A stretch of DNA of 60,534 bases from the NCBI RefSeq assembly GCF_002440635.1, contig NZ_DJUW01000027.1, forward strand, positions 1-60,534, read 5' to 3'. Of this stretch, positions 14,808 through 24,143 are shown piece by piece. The position numbers were made by a program, and so were the translations under genes. This DNA comes from Novosphingobium sp. UBA6272 (GTDB taxonomy: Bacteria > Pseudomonadota > Alphaproteobacteria > Sphingomonadales > Sphingomonadaceae). The notes below the pieces were generated by a model, which saw only the letters and a list, made by a program, of their open reading frames with translations, searched no databases and was not told the origin of the DNA. The stretch's first letter is position 1. Each line of letters begins with the position of its first letter.

Positions 14808-17621
14808 ATGGGCAACGAGAGCCACGATTTCCTCCCCGACGATCCCCAGCCGGGTCCCAGCTGGGCCCGTCCCGACTGGCGCTCTGCGCAGGACGACCTG
14901 ACCGCAGCGCTCGATCCGACGCAGATGCAGGTCGCGGTCAAGGCGGCGGCAGCCAAGGCCGGCGCGGCGATGGATGCGCGCGCGGTGGAGGAAGCTGCGG
15001 CGGATTCAATCCGGGCGATGATGCTGGTGCGCACCTACCGCGTGCGCGGGCATCTGGGGGCGGATCTCGATCCGCTGGGGCTCAGCCACCAGAACCTGCC
15101 GGCCGATCTTGATCCCGCCTACCATGGGTTTTCCGGCGCTGCGCTGGACCGCAAGGTTTACCTTGGCGGCACGCTCGGCCTGGAATGGGCCACGGTGCGC
15201 GAACTGGTTGATGTGCTGAAGCGCAATTACTGCGGCAAGGTCGGCTACGAATACATGCACATCGCCGATGTCGAGGAACGCCGCTTCATCCAGGACCGGA
15301 TTGAAGGCGGCGACAAGTCGATCGACTTTACCCCCGAAGGCAAGAAGGCGATCCTGGGCGCGGTGGTGCGCGGCGAGCAGTACGAGAAGTTCCTGGGCCG
15401 CAAATATGTCGGCACCAAGCGCTTCGGGCTCGATGGCGGGGAATCGATGATCCCGGCACTGGAAGCAGTGATCAAGTACGGCGGCCAGCGCGGCGTGCGC
15501 GAGATCGTTTACGGCATGGCGCACCGCGGCCGCCTCAACGTGCTGGCCAACGTGCTGGCCAAGCCTTACCGCGTGATCTTCCACGAGTTTTCGGGCGGCA
15601 CCGCCAACCCCGAAGACGTCGGCGGATCGGGCGACGTGAAATACCACCTCGGCACCAGCACCGACCGCGAATTCGACGGGATCAAGGTGCACATGAGCCT
15701 GGTCCCCAACCCCAGCCACCTCGAAACGGTCGATCCGATCGTGCTGGGCAAGGCCCGCGCCAACCAGATGTTCCGCGACGATATCGGCCCGGGCAAGCAC
15801 AAGCAGGTCATGCCGATCCTGATCCACGGCGATGCGGCCTTTGCGGGGCAAGGGATCGTCTGGGAATGCTTCGGCTTTTCGGGCGTGAAGGGTTACAACA
15901 CCGGCGGCTGCATCCATTTCATCATCAACAACCAGATCGGCTTTACCACCAGCCCGCAATTCTCGCGCGGCTCGCCCTATCCCTCGGACGTCGCCAAGGG
16001 CGTCCAGGCACCGATCCTCCACGTCAATGGCGATGACCCCGAAGCGGTGACTTTCGCCTGCAAGCTGGCGGTCGATTACCGCCAGACCTTCGGCCGCGAT
16101 ATCGTGGTCGACATGTGGTGCTATCGCCGCTTCGGCCACAACGAAGGCGACGAGCCCGGCTTTACCCAGCCGCTGATGTACAAGATCATCCGCCAGCACC
16201 CTCCCGTCAGCAAGCTCTACGCCGACCGGCTGGTCAGCCAGGGCGTGATCGACAAGGATTACGGCGCCGAAGTCGAAATGCGCTTCACCGCCACGCTTGA
16301 AAGCGAGTTCGAGGCGGCCAAGAGTTACAAGAGCAATCATGCCGACTGGTTCGCCGGGCGCTGGACCGGGCTGCACGCCCCGGCTGACCCCGAGAACGCG
16401 CGGCGCAACGTGCCGACCGGGATCGAGCCCAAGCTGTTCGACAGCCTGGGCCGGACGCTGACCACGGTTCCCGCTGACCTGACGATCCACAAGACCCTGG
16501 CCCGGGTGATCGATGCCAAGCGCGAAATGTTCACCAGCGGCTCGGGCTTTGACTGGGCGACCGGCGAAGCACTGGCTTTCGGCAGCCTCGCTTCCGAAGG
16601 GTTCAACGTGCGGCTCTCCGGCCAGGATTCGGGCCGCGGCACCTTCAGCCAGCGGCACTCGGTCTGGGTCGACCAGACCGACGAGCGCAAATACGTGCCG
16701 CTCAGCACCGTGCCGCACGGCAAGTTCGAAGTGCACGACAGTCCGCTGTCGGAATATGGCGTGCTCGGTTTCGAATACGGCTATGCCAGCGCCGATCCGA
16801 AGAGCCTGGTGCTGTGGGAAGCCCAGTTCGGCGATTTCGCCAACGGCGCGCAGATCGTGATCGACCAGTACATCGCCAGCTCGGAATCGAAGTGGCTGCG
16901 CGCCAATGGCCTGGTTCTGCTGCTGCCGCATGGCTACGAGGGCCAGGGTCCCGAACACAGCTCGGCCCGGCTTGAACGCTATCTGCAGCTTTGTGCGCAG
17001 GACAATATCCAGGTCTGCAACATCACCAGCCCTGCCAACTATTTCCACGTGCTGCGCCGGCAGATGCACCGCGGTTTCCGCAAACCCCTGATCATCATGA
17101 CGCCCAAGTCCTTGCTGCGCCACCCGATGGCCAAGAGCGAGGCCAGCGAGTTCCTGGGCGAGGCCCACTTCAAGCGGATCCTGTCCGACCGAAATGGCTC
17201 GGCCGACAAGGATACCCGCAAGGTGATCCTGTGCTCGGGCAAGGTCGCCTACGACCTGATGGAAGCGCGCGACGCCGCCGGGATCGATGATACGCAGATC
17301 ATCCGGCTTGAGCAGCTCTACCCCTTCCCGGGCGAGCCGCTGGCGCTGCGCTTCTCTAAGATGCCGGGCCTCGAAGAGGTCGTCTGGTGCCAGGAAGAAC
17401 CGAAGAACAACGGTGCCTGGTTCTTCGTCGAACCGTTCATCGAGGAAGCGCTGATCGCCGCCAAGCGCAAGGTCACCCGCCCACGCTACGCCGGCCGGAT
17501 CGCCAGCGCCTCGCCGGCCACCGGTCTCGCCAAGCGCCACGAAAGCGAACAGGGCGCATTGATCTCCCACGCGCTCGGCACCTCGATCCGCAGTGAAATC
17601 CGTCGCCGTAAAAAGGCTTGA
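14808..17621 (+). CDS. sucA: 2-oxoglutarate dehydrogenase E1 component
   Basis: Thiamine-diphosphate decarboxylase subunit (937 residues, normal for the family) of the 2-oxoglutarate dehydrogenase complex. Seen are the E1o segments MAHRGRLNVLANVL, HGDAAFAGQGIVWEC with NNQIGFTTSP (ThDP/Mg motif), RRFGHNEGDEP and the C-terminal LLPHGYEGQGPEHSSAR. The ATG at 14808 follows GAAAGGGCTGCCTGAG. It is followed after 11 bases by sucB and is co-transcribed with it in all likelihood. It feeds succinyl groups to the E2 subunit. Confidence 0.97.
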   Translation: MGNESHDFLPDDPQPGPSWARPDWRSAQDDLTAALDPTQMQVAVKAAAAKAGAAMDARAVEEAAADSIRAMMLVRTYRVRGHLGADLDPLGLSHQNLPADLDPAYHGFSGAALDRKVYLGGTLGLEWATVRELVDVLKRNYCGKVGYEYMHIADVEERRFIQDRIEGGDKSIDFTPEGKKAILGAVVRGEQYEKFLGRKYVGTKRFGLDGGESMIPALEAVIKYGGQRGVREIVYGMAHRGRLNVLANVLAKPYRVIFHEFSGGTANPEDVGGSGDVKYHLGTSTDREFDGIKVHMSLVPNPSHLETVDPIVLGKARANQMFRDDIGPGKHKQVMPILIHGDAAFAGQGIVWECFGFSGVKGYNTGGCIHFIINNQIGFTTSPQFSRGSPYPSDVAKGVQAPILHVNGDDPEAVTFACKLAVDYRQTFGRDIVVDMWCYRRFGHNEGDEPGFTQPLMYKIIRQHPPVSKLYADRLVSQGVIDKDYGAEVEMRFTATLESEFEAAKSYKSNHADWFAGRWTGLHAPADPENARRNVPTGIEPKLFDSLGRTLTTVPADLTIHKTLARVIDAKREMFTSGSGFDWATGEALAFGSLASEGFNVRLSGQDSGRGTFSQRHSVWVDQTDERKYVPLSTVPHGKFEVHDSPLSEYGVLGFEYGYASADPKSLVLWEAQFGDFANGAQIVIDQYIASSESKWLRANGLVLLLPHGYEGQGPEHSSARLERYLQLCAQDNIQVCNITSPANYFHVLRRQMHRGFRKPLIIMTPKSLLRHPMAKSEASEFLGEAHFKRILSDRNGSADKDTRKVILCSGKVAYDLMEARDAAGIDDTQIIRLEQLYPFPGEPLALRFSKMPGLEEVVWCQEEPKNNGAWFFVEPFIEEALIAAKRKVTRPRYAGRIASASPATGLAKRHESEQGALISHALGTSIRSEIRRRKKA

Positions 17622-17632
17622 GGAAGAACAAG

Positions 17633-18871
17633 ATGTCCACTGAAGTTAAAGTTCCGACCCTTGGCGAATCCGTATCCGAAGCAACCATCGGCGAATGGCT
17701 GAAGAAGCCTGGCGAAGCTGTCGCGCTCGATGAGCCGATCGCCAGCCTGGAAACCGACAAGGTCGCGGTCGAAGTTACCGCCACGGTCGCCGGGGTGATG
17801 GGCCAGCTGCTCGCCAAGGAAGGCGACAACGTTGCAGTCGGAGCGGTAATCGCGACGATCGAGGACGGCACGCCCGCTGCCGGGGCCGAACCGGTCGCGG
17901 CTCGAACCGAAGCCCCGGTCGCCCCCGCCTCGAACTCGGCCCCGCCGCAGGACACTGCTCCCGCCGCGGCCAGCGATGCCGCCGCCGCGCTCTCCCCCGC
18001 GGTGCGCCGTGCGGTGCTGGAACACGGGATCGATCCGGCCGCGATCAAGGGCACCGGCAAGGACGGGCGGATCACCAAGGAAGACGTCGTCGCCGCAGCT
18101 GCCGCAAAGAGCGCCACGCCGCCCCCGGCAGTTGCCGCGGTGGCCGCGCCGGCTGCTGCCGCTGCCGGAAGCCGCGGCGAAGAGCGGATCAAGATGACCC
18201 GCCTGCGCCAGACCGTCGCCAAGCGGCTCAAGGAAGCGCAGGATACTGCGGCGCTGCTCACCACTTTCAACGATTGCGACATGAGCGCGGTGATGGCCGC
18301 GCGCGCGACCTACAAGGACGCCTTCGAAAAGAAGCACGGCGTGCGCCTGGGCTTCATGGGCTTCTTCGCCAAGGCCGCCTGCCTGGCGCTGAAGGACATT
18401 CCCAGCGTCAACGCTAGAATCGAGGGCGATGAAATCGTCTATCACCCCTACGTCGACATGTCGGTGGCGGTTTCGGCCCCCAATGGCCTGGTCGTGCCGG
18501 TGGTCCGCGATGTGCAGGACATGAGCTTTGCCGCAATCGAGAAGGCGATCGCCGACTATGGCAAGAAGGCCAAGGAAGGTTCGCTGACCATGGCCGACAT
18601 GACCGGCGGTACCTTCACCATCTCCAACGGCGGGGTATTCGGATCGCTGATGTCGACCCCGATCATCAACCCGCCGCAGTCGGCGGTGCTGGGCCTCCAC
18701 CGGATCGAAGACCGTCCGGTGGTCCGCGACGGCCAGATCGTGATCCGCCCGATGATGTACCTCGCGCTAAGCTACGACCACCGCCTGATCGACGGTCGCG
18801 AGGCGGTGACTGCGCTGAAGATCATCAAGGAAGCGATCGAGGATCCGACCCGGCTGCTGATCGATTTGTGA
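17633..18871 (+). CDS. sucB: 2-oxoglutarate dehydrogenase E2, dihydrolipoyl succinyltransferase
   Basis: E2 core of the complex (412 residues). Domain order: lipoyl domain (residues 1-77) with lipoyl-Lys43 in ETDKVAVEV; Ala/Pro-rich linker; peripheral-subunit-binding domain around SPAVRRAVLEHG; second linker; catalytic domain ending with SYDHRLIDGREAV, whose His and Asp are the acyltransfer residues. The ATG at 17633 follows GAGGAAGA. It is separated from lpd by 120 bases that carry an inverted repeat. Confidence 0.97.
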   Translation: MSTEVKVPTLGESVSEATIGEWLKKPGEAVALDEPIASLETDKVAVEVTATVAGVMGQLLAKEGDNVAVGAVIATIEDGTPAAGAEPVAARTEAPVAPASNSAPPQDTAPAAASDAAAALSPAVRRAVLEHGIDPAAIKGTGKDGRITKEDVVAAAAAKSATPPPAVAAVAAPAAAAAGSRGEERIKMTRLRQTVAKRLKEAQDTAALLTTFNDCDMSAVMAARATYKDAFEKKHGVRLGFMGFFAKAACLALKDIPSVNARIEGDEIVYHPYVDMSVAVSAPNGLVVPVVRDVQDMSFAAIEKAIADYGKKAKEGSLTMADMTGGTFTISNGGVFGSLMSTPIINPPQSAVLGLHRIEDRPVVRDGQIVIRPMMYLALSYDHRLIDGREAVTALKIIKEAIEDPTRLLIDL

Positions 18872-18891
18872 TGCAAATGACGCGCGGCATC

Positions 18892-18968
18892 CTTCGACAG
18901 GCTCAGGATGAACGGATGTTGTGTTTGAACCAGATAACCAATTCCCGCTCGGGCTGAGCTTGTCGAAG
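18892..18968. repeat. inverted intergenic repeat between sucB and lpd
   Basis: CTTCGACAGGCTCAG (18892-18906) and its inverted partner CTGAGCTTGTCGAAG (18954-18968), extended to 24 bases on each side with weaker matches (GATGAACGG against CCGAGCGG reversed). The arms flank 29 bases. This CTTCGACA-R-GCTCAG sequence is one I remember as a dispersed repeat in sphingomonads. Here it splits the sucB-lpd pair and would form a hairpin in the shared transcript. Confidence 0.75.
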
Positions 18969-18991
18969 CCCCCTGCGGAACGGAGGCCACC

Positions 18992-20392
18992 ATGGCTGAA
19001 TACGACTATGACGTGATCTTCATCGGGGCCGGTCCCGGCGGCTATGTCGGCGCGATCCGCGCGGCGCAGCTGGGGCTGAAGACGGCCTGTGTGGAAAGCC
19101 GCGAGACGCTGGGCGGGACTTGCCTCAACGTCGGCTGCATCCCCTCGAAGGCGCTGCTCCACGGGTCGGAAAAGTATGCCGAGGCGGCCAGTGGATCGCT
19201 GGCGCGCTATGGCGTGAAGCTGGGCAAGGTCGAGCTCGATCTGGCTGCGCTGCAGGCTGACAAGGCCGAGGCGGTCAAGGGCCTGACCGGCGGGATCGAG
19301 TTCCTGTTCAAGAAGAACAAGGTCGATTGGCTCAAGGGTTACGGCACCTTCAAGGACGCCCATACCGTGACCGTCGCCGGCAAGGACTATACCGCCAAGG
19401 AAGTTGTGATCGCCACCGGATCGAGCGTCACGCCGCTGCCGGGGGTCGAGGTTGACAACGACAAGGGGATCATCGTCGATTCAACCGGCGCGCTGGCGCT
19501 GGGCAAAGTGCCGCAGCATCTGGTGGTAATCGGCGGCGGGGTGATCGGGCTGGAAATGGGCTCGGTTTGGGGCCGGCTCGGCGCCAAGGTGACCGTGGTC
19601 GAGTTCCTGGATCAGCTGCTCCCCGGCATGGACGGCGACGTGCGCAAGGAAGCCGCGAAGATCTTCAAGAAGCAGGGCATGGAGCTGAAGCTCGGCACCA
19701 AGGTGACCGGGGCGAGCGTCAAGGGCAAGAAGGCCACCCTCACCCTCGAACCGGCCAAGGGCGGCACGGCCGAGACGATCGAGGCGGATTGCGTGCTGGT
19801 CGCAATCGGCCGCCGGCCCAACACCCAAGGGCTTGGGCTCGACAAGATCGGGCTTGAGCTCAACGCGCGCGGCCAGATCGAAACCGGGCACGATTTCAAG
19901 ACCAAGGTCGATGGCGTCCGCGCGATCGGGGACGTCATCCCCGGCCCGATGCTGGCGCACAAGGCCGAGGACGAGGGCATCGCCGTAGCCGAATATATCG
20001 CCACCGGCGTCGGCATCGTCAATCACGCGGTGATCCCGGGTGTGGTCTATACCATGCCCGAATTCGCCGGGGTCGGGCTGACCGAAGAGCAGGCCAAGGA
20101 GCAGGGCGAGATCAAGGTCGGCAAGTTCCCGATGATGGCCAACAGCCGGGCCAAGACCAACCATGAGCCCGAAGGCTTCGTGAAGGTGATCTCCGATGCC
20201 AAGACCGACAAGGTGCTGGGCGTTTGGGCAATCGCCTCGGTCGCCGGCACGATGATCGCCGAGGCCGCGCTGGCGATGGAATTCGGCGCCACATCGGAAG
20301 ACATCGCCTATACCTGCCACGCCCACCCGACCCACAGCGAAGCAGTCAAGGAAGCGGCGATGGCCGTGACCGGCAAGCCGATCCATATCTGA
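18992..20392 (+). CDS. lpd: dihydrolipoyl dehydrogenase (E3)
   Basis: FAD enzyme (466 residues) that reoxidises the lipoyl group of 2-keto acid dehydrogenase complexes with NAD. The N-terminal GAGPGGYVGA FAD motif, the redox cysteines in GGTCLNVGCIPSKALL, the central NAD motif GGGVIGLEMG, the FAD-contact segment AIGDVIPGPMLAHKA and the active-site His-Glu in HAHPTHSEAV are all visible. The ATG at 18992 follows CGGAGG. It ends one base before the next gene's start. Confidence 0.97.
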   Translation: MAEYDYDVIFIGAGPGGYVGAIRAAQLGLKTACVESRETLGGTCLNVGCIPSKALLHGSEKYAEAASGSLARYGVKLGKVELDLAALQADKAEAVKGLTGGIEFLFKKNKVDWLKGYGTFKDAHTVTVAGKDYTAKEVVIATGSSVTPLPGVEVDNDKGIIVDSTGALALGKVPQHLVVIGGGVIGLEMGSVWGRLGAKVTVVEFLDQLLPGMDGDVRKEAAKIFKKQGMELKLGTKVTGASVKGKKATLTLEPAKGGTAETIEADCVLVAIGRRPNTQGLGLDKIGLELNARGQIETGHDFKTKVDGVRAIGDVIPGPMLAHKAEDEGIAVAEYIATGVGIVNHAVIPGVVYTMPEFAGVGLTEEQAKEQGEIKVGKFPMMANSRAKTNHEPEGFVKVISDAKTDKVLGVWAIASVAGTMIAEAALAMEFGATSEDIAYTCHAHPTHSEAVKEAAMAVTGKPIHI

Positions 20393-20393
20393 C

Positions 20394-21239
20394 ATGGTCA
20401 GTCCGGCCGCAGCCGGAGCTTCGCAGAGCGAGCGACTTGGCGCGCTTGCGGTTCTGGCTCTGGCGGTCGGTTCGGGGCTGATTGCCTTCAGCCTTGGCCA
20501 GGCCCCGGCCAGTTATGCGCCGGTCAATGCCGGGGCACTGATGCTGACGGCGTTGGTGCTGCTGATCCCCGGGGAACGCGGCAGCGAAATACTGGGCAAC
20601 CTCGTGCTGCTGGCAGCACCGATCTCGATCGCAGCCAGCCTGCTGATTGGCCCTGCCATGCTGGGCGTGCAGCGGTGGATAGAGCTGGGCGGCCTGAGTC
20701 TCCATCCGGGAATGTTGCTGGTCCCGGCTCTGATCACGGTGCTGGCCCATCGCCGCGATCTGCCCTCGCTCGCCGCCACCGGGCTATGCAGCGTGCTGGC
20801 CTGGCTGCAACCTGATTTCGCCACCACCATGGCCGTCGCCTGCGGCGTTCTATTCGCCACTACCGGAAGGGTCCTCGCCCCGATCGAGCATGCCGCGCGG
20901 CTGATCACCATGACGGCGATGGTGCTGACCGCATTTAAGCCCGATCCTCTGGGGCCGGTGGCCTTCGTCGAAACTGCCTTGTCTGATGGCTTCACGATTC
21001 ATCCAGTGTTGGGCCTGGTGATGGCCTTGGCGCTGGTGCTGGCGCTGGTGCTTCCGCCCTGGCTGCTGACACGGGCCAGCGCCGAGCGGCATCTGGCGGC
21101 CAGGGGCCTGACCGGGGCAATGATCGGCTTCACGCTGCCATCGCTGCTGGCTGCCTATCCCCAGCCACTTGTTGGCTATGGCGCTTCGGCAATTCTGGGC
21201 TATGGCCTGGCCCTCGCGGTGCTGCGGTTTTCGCGCTAG
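20394..21239 (+). CDS. polytopic membrane protein with FtsW/RodA-like traces
   Basis: A 281-residue protein with about eight hydrophobic segments. The segments GVQRWIELGGLSLHPGMLLV and WLQPDFATTMAVACGV recall the SEDS family (FtsW/RodA: RWI-LG---QPSE and QPD-GT), but the protein is about 100 residues shorter than a normal SEDS glycosyltransferase and the Ser-Glu of QPSE is replaced by HPGM. It could be a degenerate or specialised SEDS relative; function is unknown. It starts directly after lpd and is probably co-transcribed with it. What else it could be: an unrelated membrane protein with chance similarity. Confidence 0.6.
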   Translation: MVSPAAAGASQSERLGALAVLALAVGSGLIAFSLGQAPASYAPVNAGALMLTALVLLIPGERGSEILGNLVLLAAPISIAASLLIGPAMLGVQRWIELGGLSLHPGMLLVPALITVLAHRRDLPSLAATGLCSVLAWLQPDFATTMAVACGVLFATTGRVLAPIEHAARLITMTAMVLTAFKPDPLGPVAFVETALSDGFTIHPVLGLVMALALVLALVLPPWLLTRASAERHLAARGLTGAMIGFTLPSLLAAYPQPLVGYGASAILGYGLALAVLRFSR

Positions 21240-21295
21240 GACAAGCACCACGCCAACCATCCGGCGCGCAAACTAACCGAAAGAAAGCAAGTTCC

Positions 21296-21499
21296 ATGGC
21301 CGACATTACCCTTAGCTTCTCCCCAGACGAACTCGAGATGCTGGTCGATGCGCTCGAAGTCGATCTGGAAGGCTATGCCGAGGCGGCCAAGGAAGCGCGG
21401 ATGAACAACAACCGCGAAGACATCGTCACCTTCTCCGAGGCGGCGACCCGGATCCAGGTGCTGATCGAAAAGCTTCGCGAGCACATCGACGACGAATAA
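21296..21499 (+). CDS. small acidic helical protein
   Basis: A 67-residue, strongly acidic, helical protein (many Glu, Leu, Ala; ends HIDDE) with no signal or membrane segment. The ATG at 21296 follows GAAAGAAAG. It is followed after 12 bases by the PepSY protein gene. I recognise no family; the regular heptad-like spacing of Leu/Val suggests a helical bundle or coiled-coil. Confidence 0.65.
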   Translation: MADITLSFSPDELEMLVDALEVDLEGYAEAAKEARMNNNREDIVTFSEAATRIQVLIEKLREHIDDE

Positions 21500-21511
21500 G
21501 GCGCGCGTCGC

Positions 21512-22186
21512 ATGGCCCGCCGCACCCCGATGCAACGCTTTGCCCGCTGGCACATCTGGCTGGGCTGGCTGGCGGCGATCCCGCTGATCCTCTGGACGCT
21601 GAGCGGCCTGTTCATGACGCTGCGCCCGATCGAGGATGTGCGCGGCGAGCAGTTGCGTCGGCCCGCTGCCCTGATCCCCACCGCGAACCTTACCGCACCG
21701 CGCCTGCCTGGCCCGGTCAAGCGCCTGACGCTGACCGAGCAGAAGGGTGCGGCGGTCTGGGTGGTGACTGACAACGCCGGTAACCAGGCCCGCTATGCCG
21801 CGGACGGAATGCCGATCCCGCCGGTTGGCGAAGCCGAAGCCCGCGAGCTTGCCCGCGCAACTTTTGCCGGGGATGCGGCGCTGGTTTCGCTGCAGCGCTT
21901 CGGCGCCGACGCCGCGCCGCTCGATCTGCGGCGCGAGCGGCCCTCGTGGCAGGCAGCCTTTGCCGATGGCACCCATGTATACATCGATGCCGATACCGGC
22001 GAAGTGCTGGCGCTGCGCAGCAAGTGGTGGCGCGCCTACGACTTCATGTGGGGGCTGCACATCATGGACCCGCTTGGCCGTGAGAACGCAAGCCATCCGC
22101 TGCTGTGGCTGTTCTCGGTGATTGCGCTGGTCAGCAGCGTGCTTGGCACGACCCTGCTGTTCCGGCGCCGGCGGACTGCGCGATGA
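21512..22186 (+). CDS. PepSY-domain membrane protein
   Basis: A 224-residue inner-membrane protein with a hydrophobic segment near the N-terminus (residues about 15-38, WHIWLGWLAAIPLILWTLSG) and another near the C-terminus (about 197-217), flanking a periplasmic part with YIDADTGEVLALRS, typical of PepSY/PiuB-type proteins. Such proteins are often linked to iron-siderophore reduction or peptidase control; the role here is unknown. Its stop overlaps the next gene's ATG (ATGA). Confidence 0.75.
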   Translation: MARRTPMQRFARWHIWLGWLAAIPLILWTLSGLFMTLRPIEDVRGEQLRRPAALIPTANLTAPRLPGPVKRLTLTEQKGAAVWVVTDNAGNQARYAADGMPIPPVGEAEARELARATFAGDAALVSLQRFGADAAPLDLRRERPSWQAAFADGTHVYIDADTGEVLALRSKWWRAYDFMWGLHIMDPLGRENASHPLLWLFSVIALVSSVLGTTLLFRRRRTAR

Positions 22187-22806
22187 GCACCGCTTTGCCG
22201 CAAATCCCGGCCGTGCTCGACCTGGCCGGTACGGCGGTCTTCGCGCTGACCGGGGCGCTGCTGGCCGCGCGGCTGCGGCAGACCTTCGTGACGATGGCCT
22301 TTTTCGCGCTGGTCACCGGGGTTGGCGGCGGATCGGTGCGCGATCTCTTGATCGGGGTGCCGGTGTTCTGGGTCCGCGATCCGTGGGTCGCGCCGGTCTG
22401 CCTCAGCGTGGCGCTGATCGCCTGGTTCACCCCGCGCAAGTGGTGGGAAGGGAAACTGCTCGACTGGGCCGATGCGGTCGGCCTCGCGGCCTATTCGGTG
22501 CTCGGCACGGCCAAGGCGCTGGCCTTTGGCATTCCGCCGGTTCCCTCGGTGCTGATGGGGGTGATTACCGGCTGCATCGGCGGAGTGATCCGCGACGTGC
22601 TGGCCGGTCGGCCATCGATCATCATGCGGCCCGAGATCTACGTCACCGCCGCAGCGCTGGCGTCCGGGCTCTGCGCGCTAGGCGCTGTTCTGGAGCTACC
22701 ACGCGCCCTCGTCTGGACCCTGGCGGCGCTGGCCGGTTTCGCGCTGCGCGGCCTGGCGATCAGCCGCGGACTGGCGCTGCCCAGCTATCGCCGCGACGGC
22801 GACTAG
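22183..22806 (+). CDS. TRIC/UPF0126 (YicG-like) cation-channel-family membrane protein
   Basis: A 207-residue protein with seven hydrophobic segments made of two similar halves: FALTGALLAARLRQTFV...GVGGGSVRDLLIG in the first and ALAFGIPPV...GCIGGVIRDVLAG in the second. The GGG-x-RD and GG-x-RD repeats are the signature of the UPF0126 (Gly_transporter/TRIC-like) family, proposed to be cation channels or glycine carriers. The ATG at 22183 overlaps the previous stop, so translation is probably coupled. The gene runs into the convergent reductase gene; their stop codons overlap by three bases in CTAG. Confidence 0.85.
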   Translation: MSTALPQIPAVLDLAGTAVFALTGALLAARLRQTFVTMAFFALVTGVGGGSVRDLLIGVPVFWVRDPWVAPVCLSVALIAWFTPRKWWEGKLLDWADAVGLAAYSVLGTAKALAFGIPPVPSVLMGVITGCIGGVIRDVLAGRPSIIMRPEIYVTAAALASGLCALGAVLELPRALVWTLAALAGFALRGLAISRGLALPSYRRDGD

Positions 22807-24026
22807 AGCCGATCCAATTCCTTGAGCGGGCGGCTGATATCTGCCAGGTCCTCCGGCGCGATCACCGCTCCTTCTTCAACCAGCTTGCGCGCCTGGACAT
22901 AGTCCTTGATCGCATTGACCGCATCGCAGGCGATCAGCTTGCCCTGCCGCAGGTACAGCACCGAAAAACTGCGGCTGGCCGGATCGCCGCGCAGCACTGC
23001 CTGATCGTGTCCGCCCGAGAGGCCGACAGTTTGCAGCTTGAGGTCATACTGGTTCGACCAGAACCACGGCGTTGCCCCATAGGGCTGCGGATCTCCGACG
23101 ATCGCCTTGGCCGCGCAGCTGGCCTGATCATTGGCGTTCTGGACGCTTTCCAGCCGGATCACCGCGCCATCGGCAAAGCGGTTGGCATGGGCGGCGCAGT
23201 CTCCGATCGCATAGACATCGGGCAGGCTGGTGCGGCAGAACTCATCGACATCGACGCCGTTGCCGCCCGCTGCCCCGGCCGCGATCAGCGGGCCGACCGC
23301 AGGCACGATCCCGATCCCGACGATCACCAGCTGGCATTCGACCAGCGATCCGTTGGACAGGCGCACACCGGTGACATGGCCTTCTCCCTCGATCGCCTCG
23401 ATCCCGGTTTCGGTGCGCAGGTCGACCCCGTGGACGCGGTGCTCGGCCTGGTAGAAGGCGGAAAGTTCCTCGCCCGCCACCCGCGCCAGCACGCGCGGCA
23501 GCACTTCGAGCAGGGTCACTTCCTTGCCCAGCTTGCGCAGCACAGCCGCTGCTTCGAGCCCGATGTAGCCGCCGCCGACGATCACCGCGCGGCTGACGTG
23601 GTCGAGCTCGGCCAGGATTGCATCGGCGTCGGCACGGGTCCGCACCCCGTAAACACCGTTCAGTTCTGCGCCCGGGCAGCTCAGTCGGCGCGGATCGCCG
23701 CCAGTGGCCCAGATCAGGCTGCCATAGCCGATCTCGTCCCCGCTTTGCAGCTTGACCCGTTTGGCCGCCGGATCGAGCGAGACGACCTCTACGCCGAGTT
23801 TCAGCGCGATATCCTTGCCGGCCCAGAAATCGGCCGGGCGGATCAGCAGCCGTTCCCAGGTCTTGTCACCCAGCATGTATTCCTTGGACAGCGGCGGCCG
23901 CTCATAGGGCGGCTCAGCCTCGCGCCCGACCAGCGCGATCGAGCCTTCGAAACCCAGCTGGCGCAGCTGGATCGCGGCATAGGCGCCGCCCTGCCCGGCC
24001 CCGACAATCAGCACGTCGTAATTCAT
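22803..24026 (-). CDS. FAD-dependent ferredoxin/rubredoxin-type reductase
   Basis: NAD(P)H-dependent flavoprotein (407 residues) of the ferredoxin reductase family that feeds electrons to Rieske oxygenases or P450s (rhodocoxin, putidaredoxin reductase type). Seen: FAD motif GAGQGGAYAA at residues 8-17, the PPYERPPLSKEY segment, NAD motif VGGGYIGLEAA near residue 148, and AIGDCAAHANRFA for FAD contact. The C-terminal domain has the family's VQNANDQA and WFWSNQYD. No ferredoxin or oxygenase gene is adjacent, so its electron acceptor lies elsewhere. It is divergent from the ThDP enzyme gene. Confidence 0.88.
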   Translation of the reverse strand: MNYDVLIVGAGQGGAYAAIQLRQLGFEGSIALVGREAEPPYERPPLSKEYMLGDKTWERLLIRPADFWAGKDIALKLGVEVVSLDPAAKRVKLQSGDEIGYGSLIWATGGDPRRLSCPGAELNGVYGVRTRADADAILAELDHVSRAVIVGGGYIGLEAAAVLRKLGKEVTLLEVLPRVLARVAGEELSAFYQAEHRVHGVDLRTETGIEAIEGEGHVTGVRLSNGSLVECQLVIVGIGIVPAVGPLIAAGAAGGNGVDVDEFCRTSLPDVYAIGDCAAHANRFADGAVIRLESVQNANDQASCAAKAIVGDPQPYGATPWFWSNQYDLKLQTVGLSGGHDQAVLRGDPASRSFSVLYLRQGKLIACDAVNAIKDYVQARKLVEEGAVIAPEDLADISRPLKELDRL

Positions 24027-24143
24027 GGCGCGATTCGTCCTCCGTCGCTGTGCATTCGCCATAGCGGAGGCGGGCAATCGCACAATCCTGTTGCGCCGGT
24101 GGGCAGCCCCGCTACGACTGGTTGCAAGGGAGGACTGACTGAA

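Noticed and set aside
15006..17570. 854-codon minus-strand open frame opposite sucA
   Set aside because: Antisense frame typical of GC-rich codon bias; no family motifs, while the sense strand encodes complete SucA.
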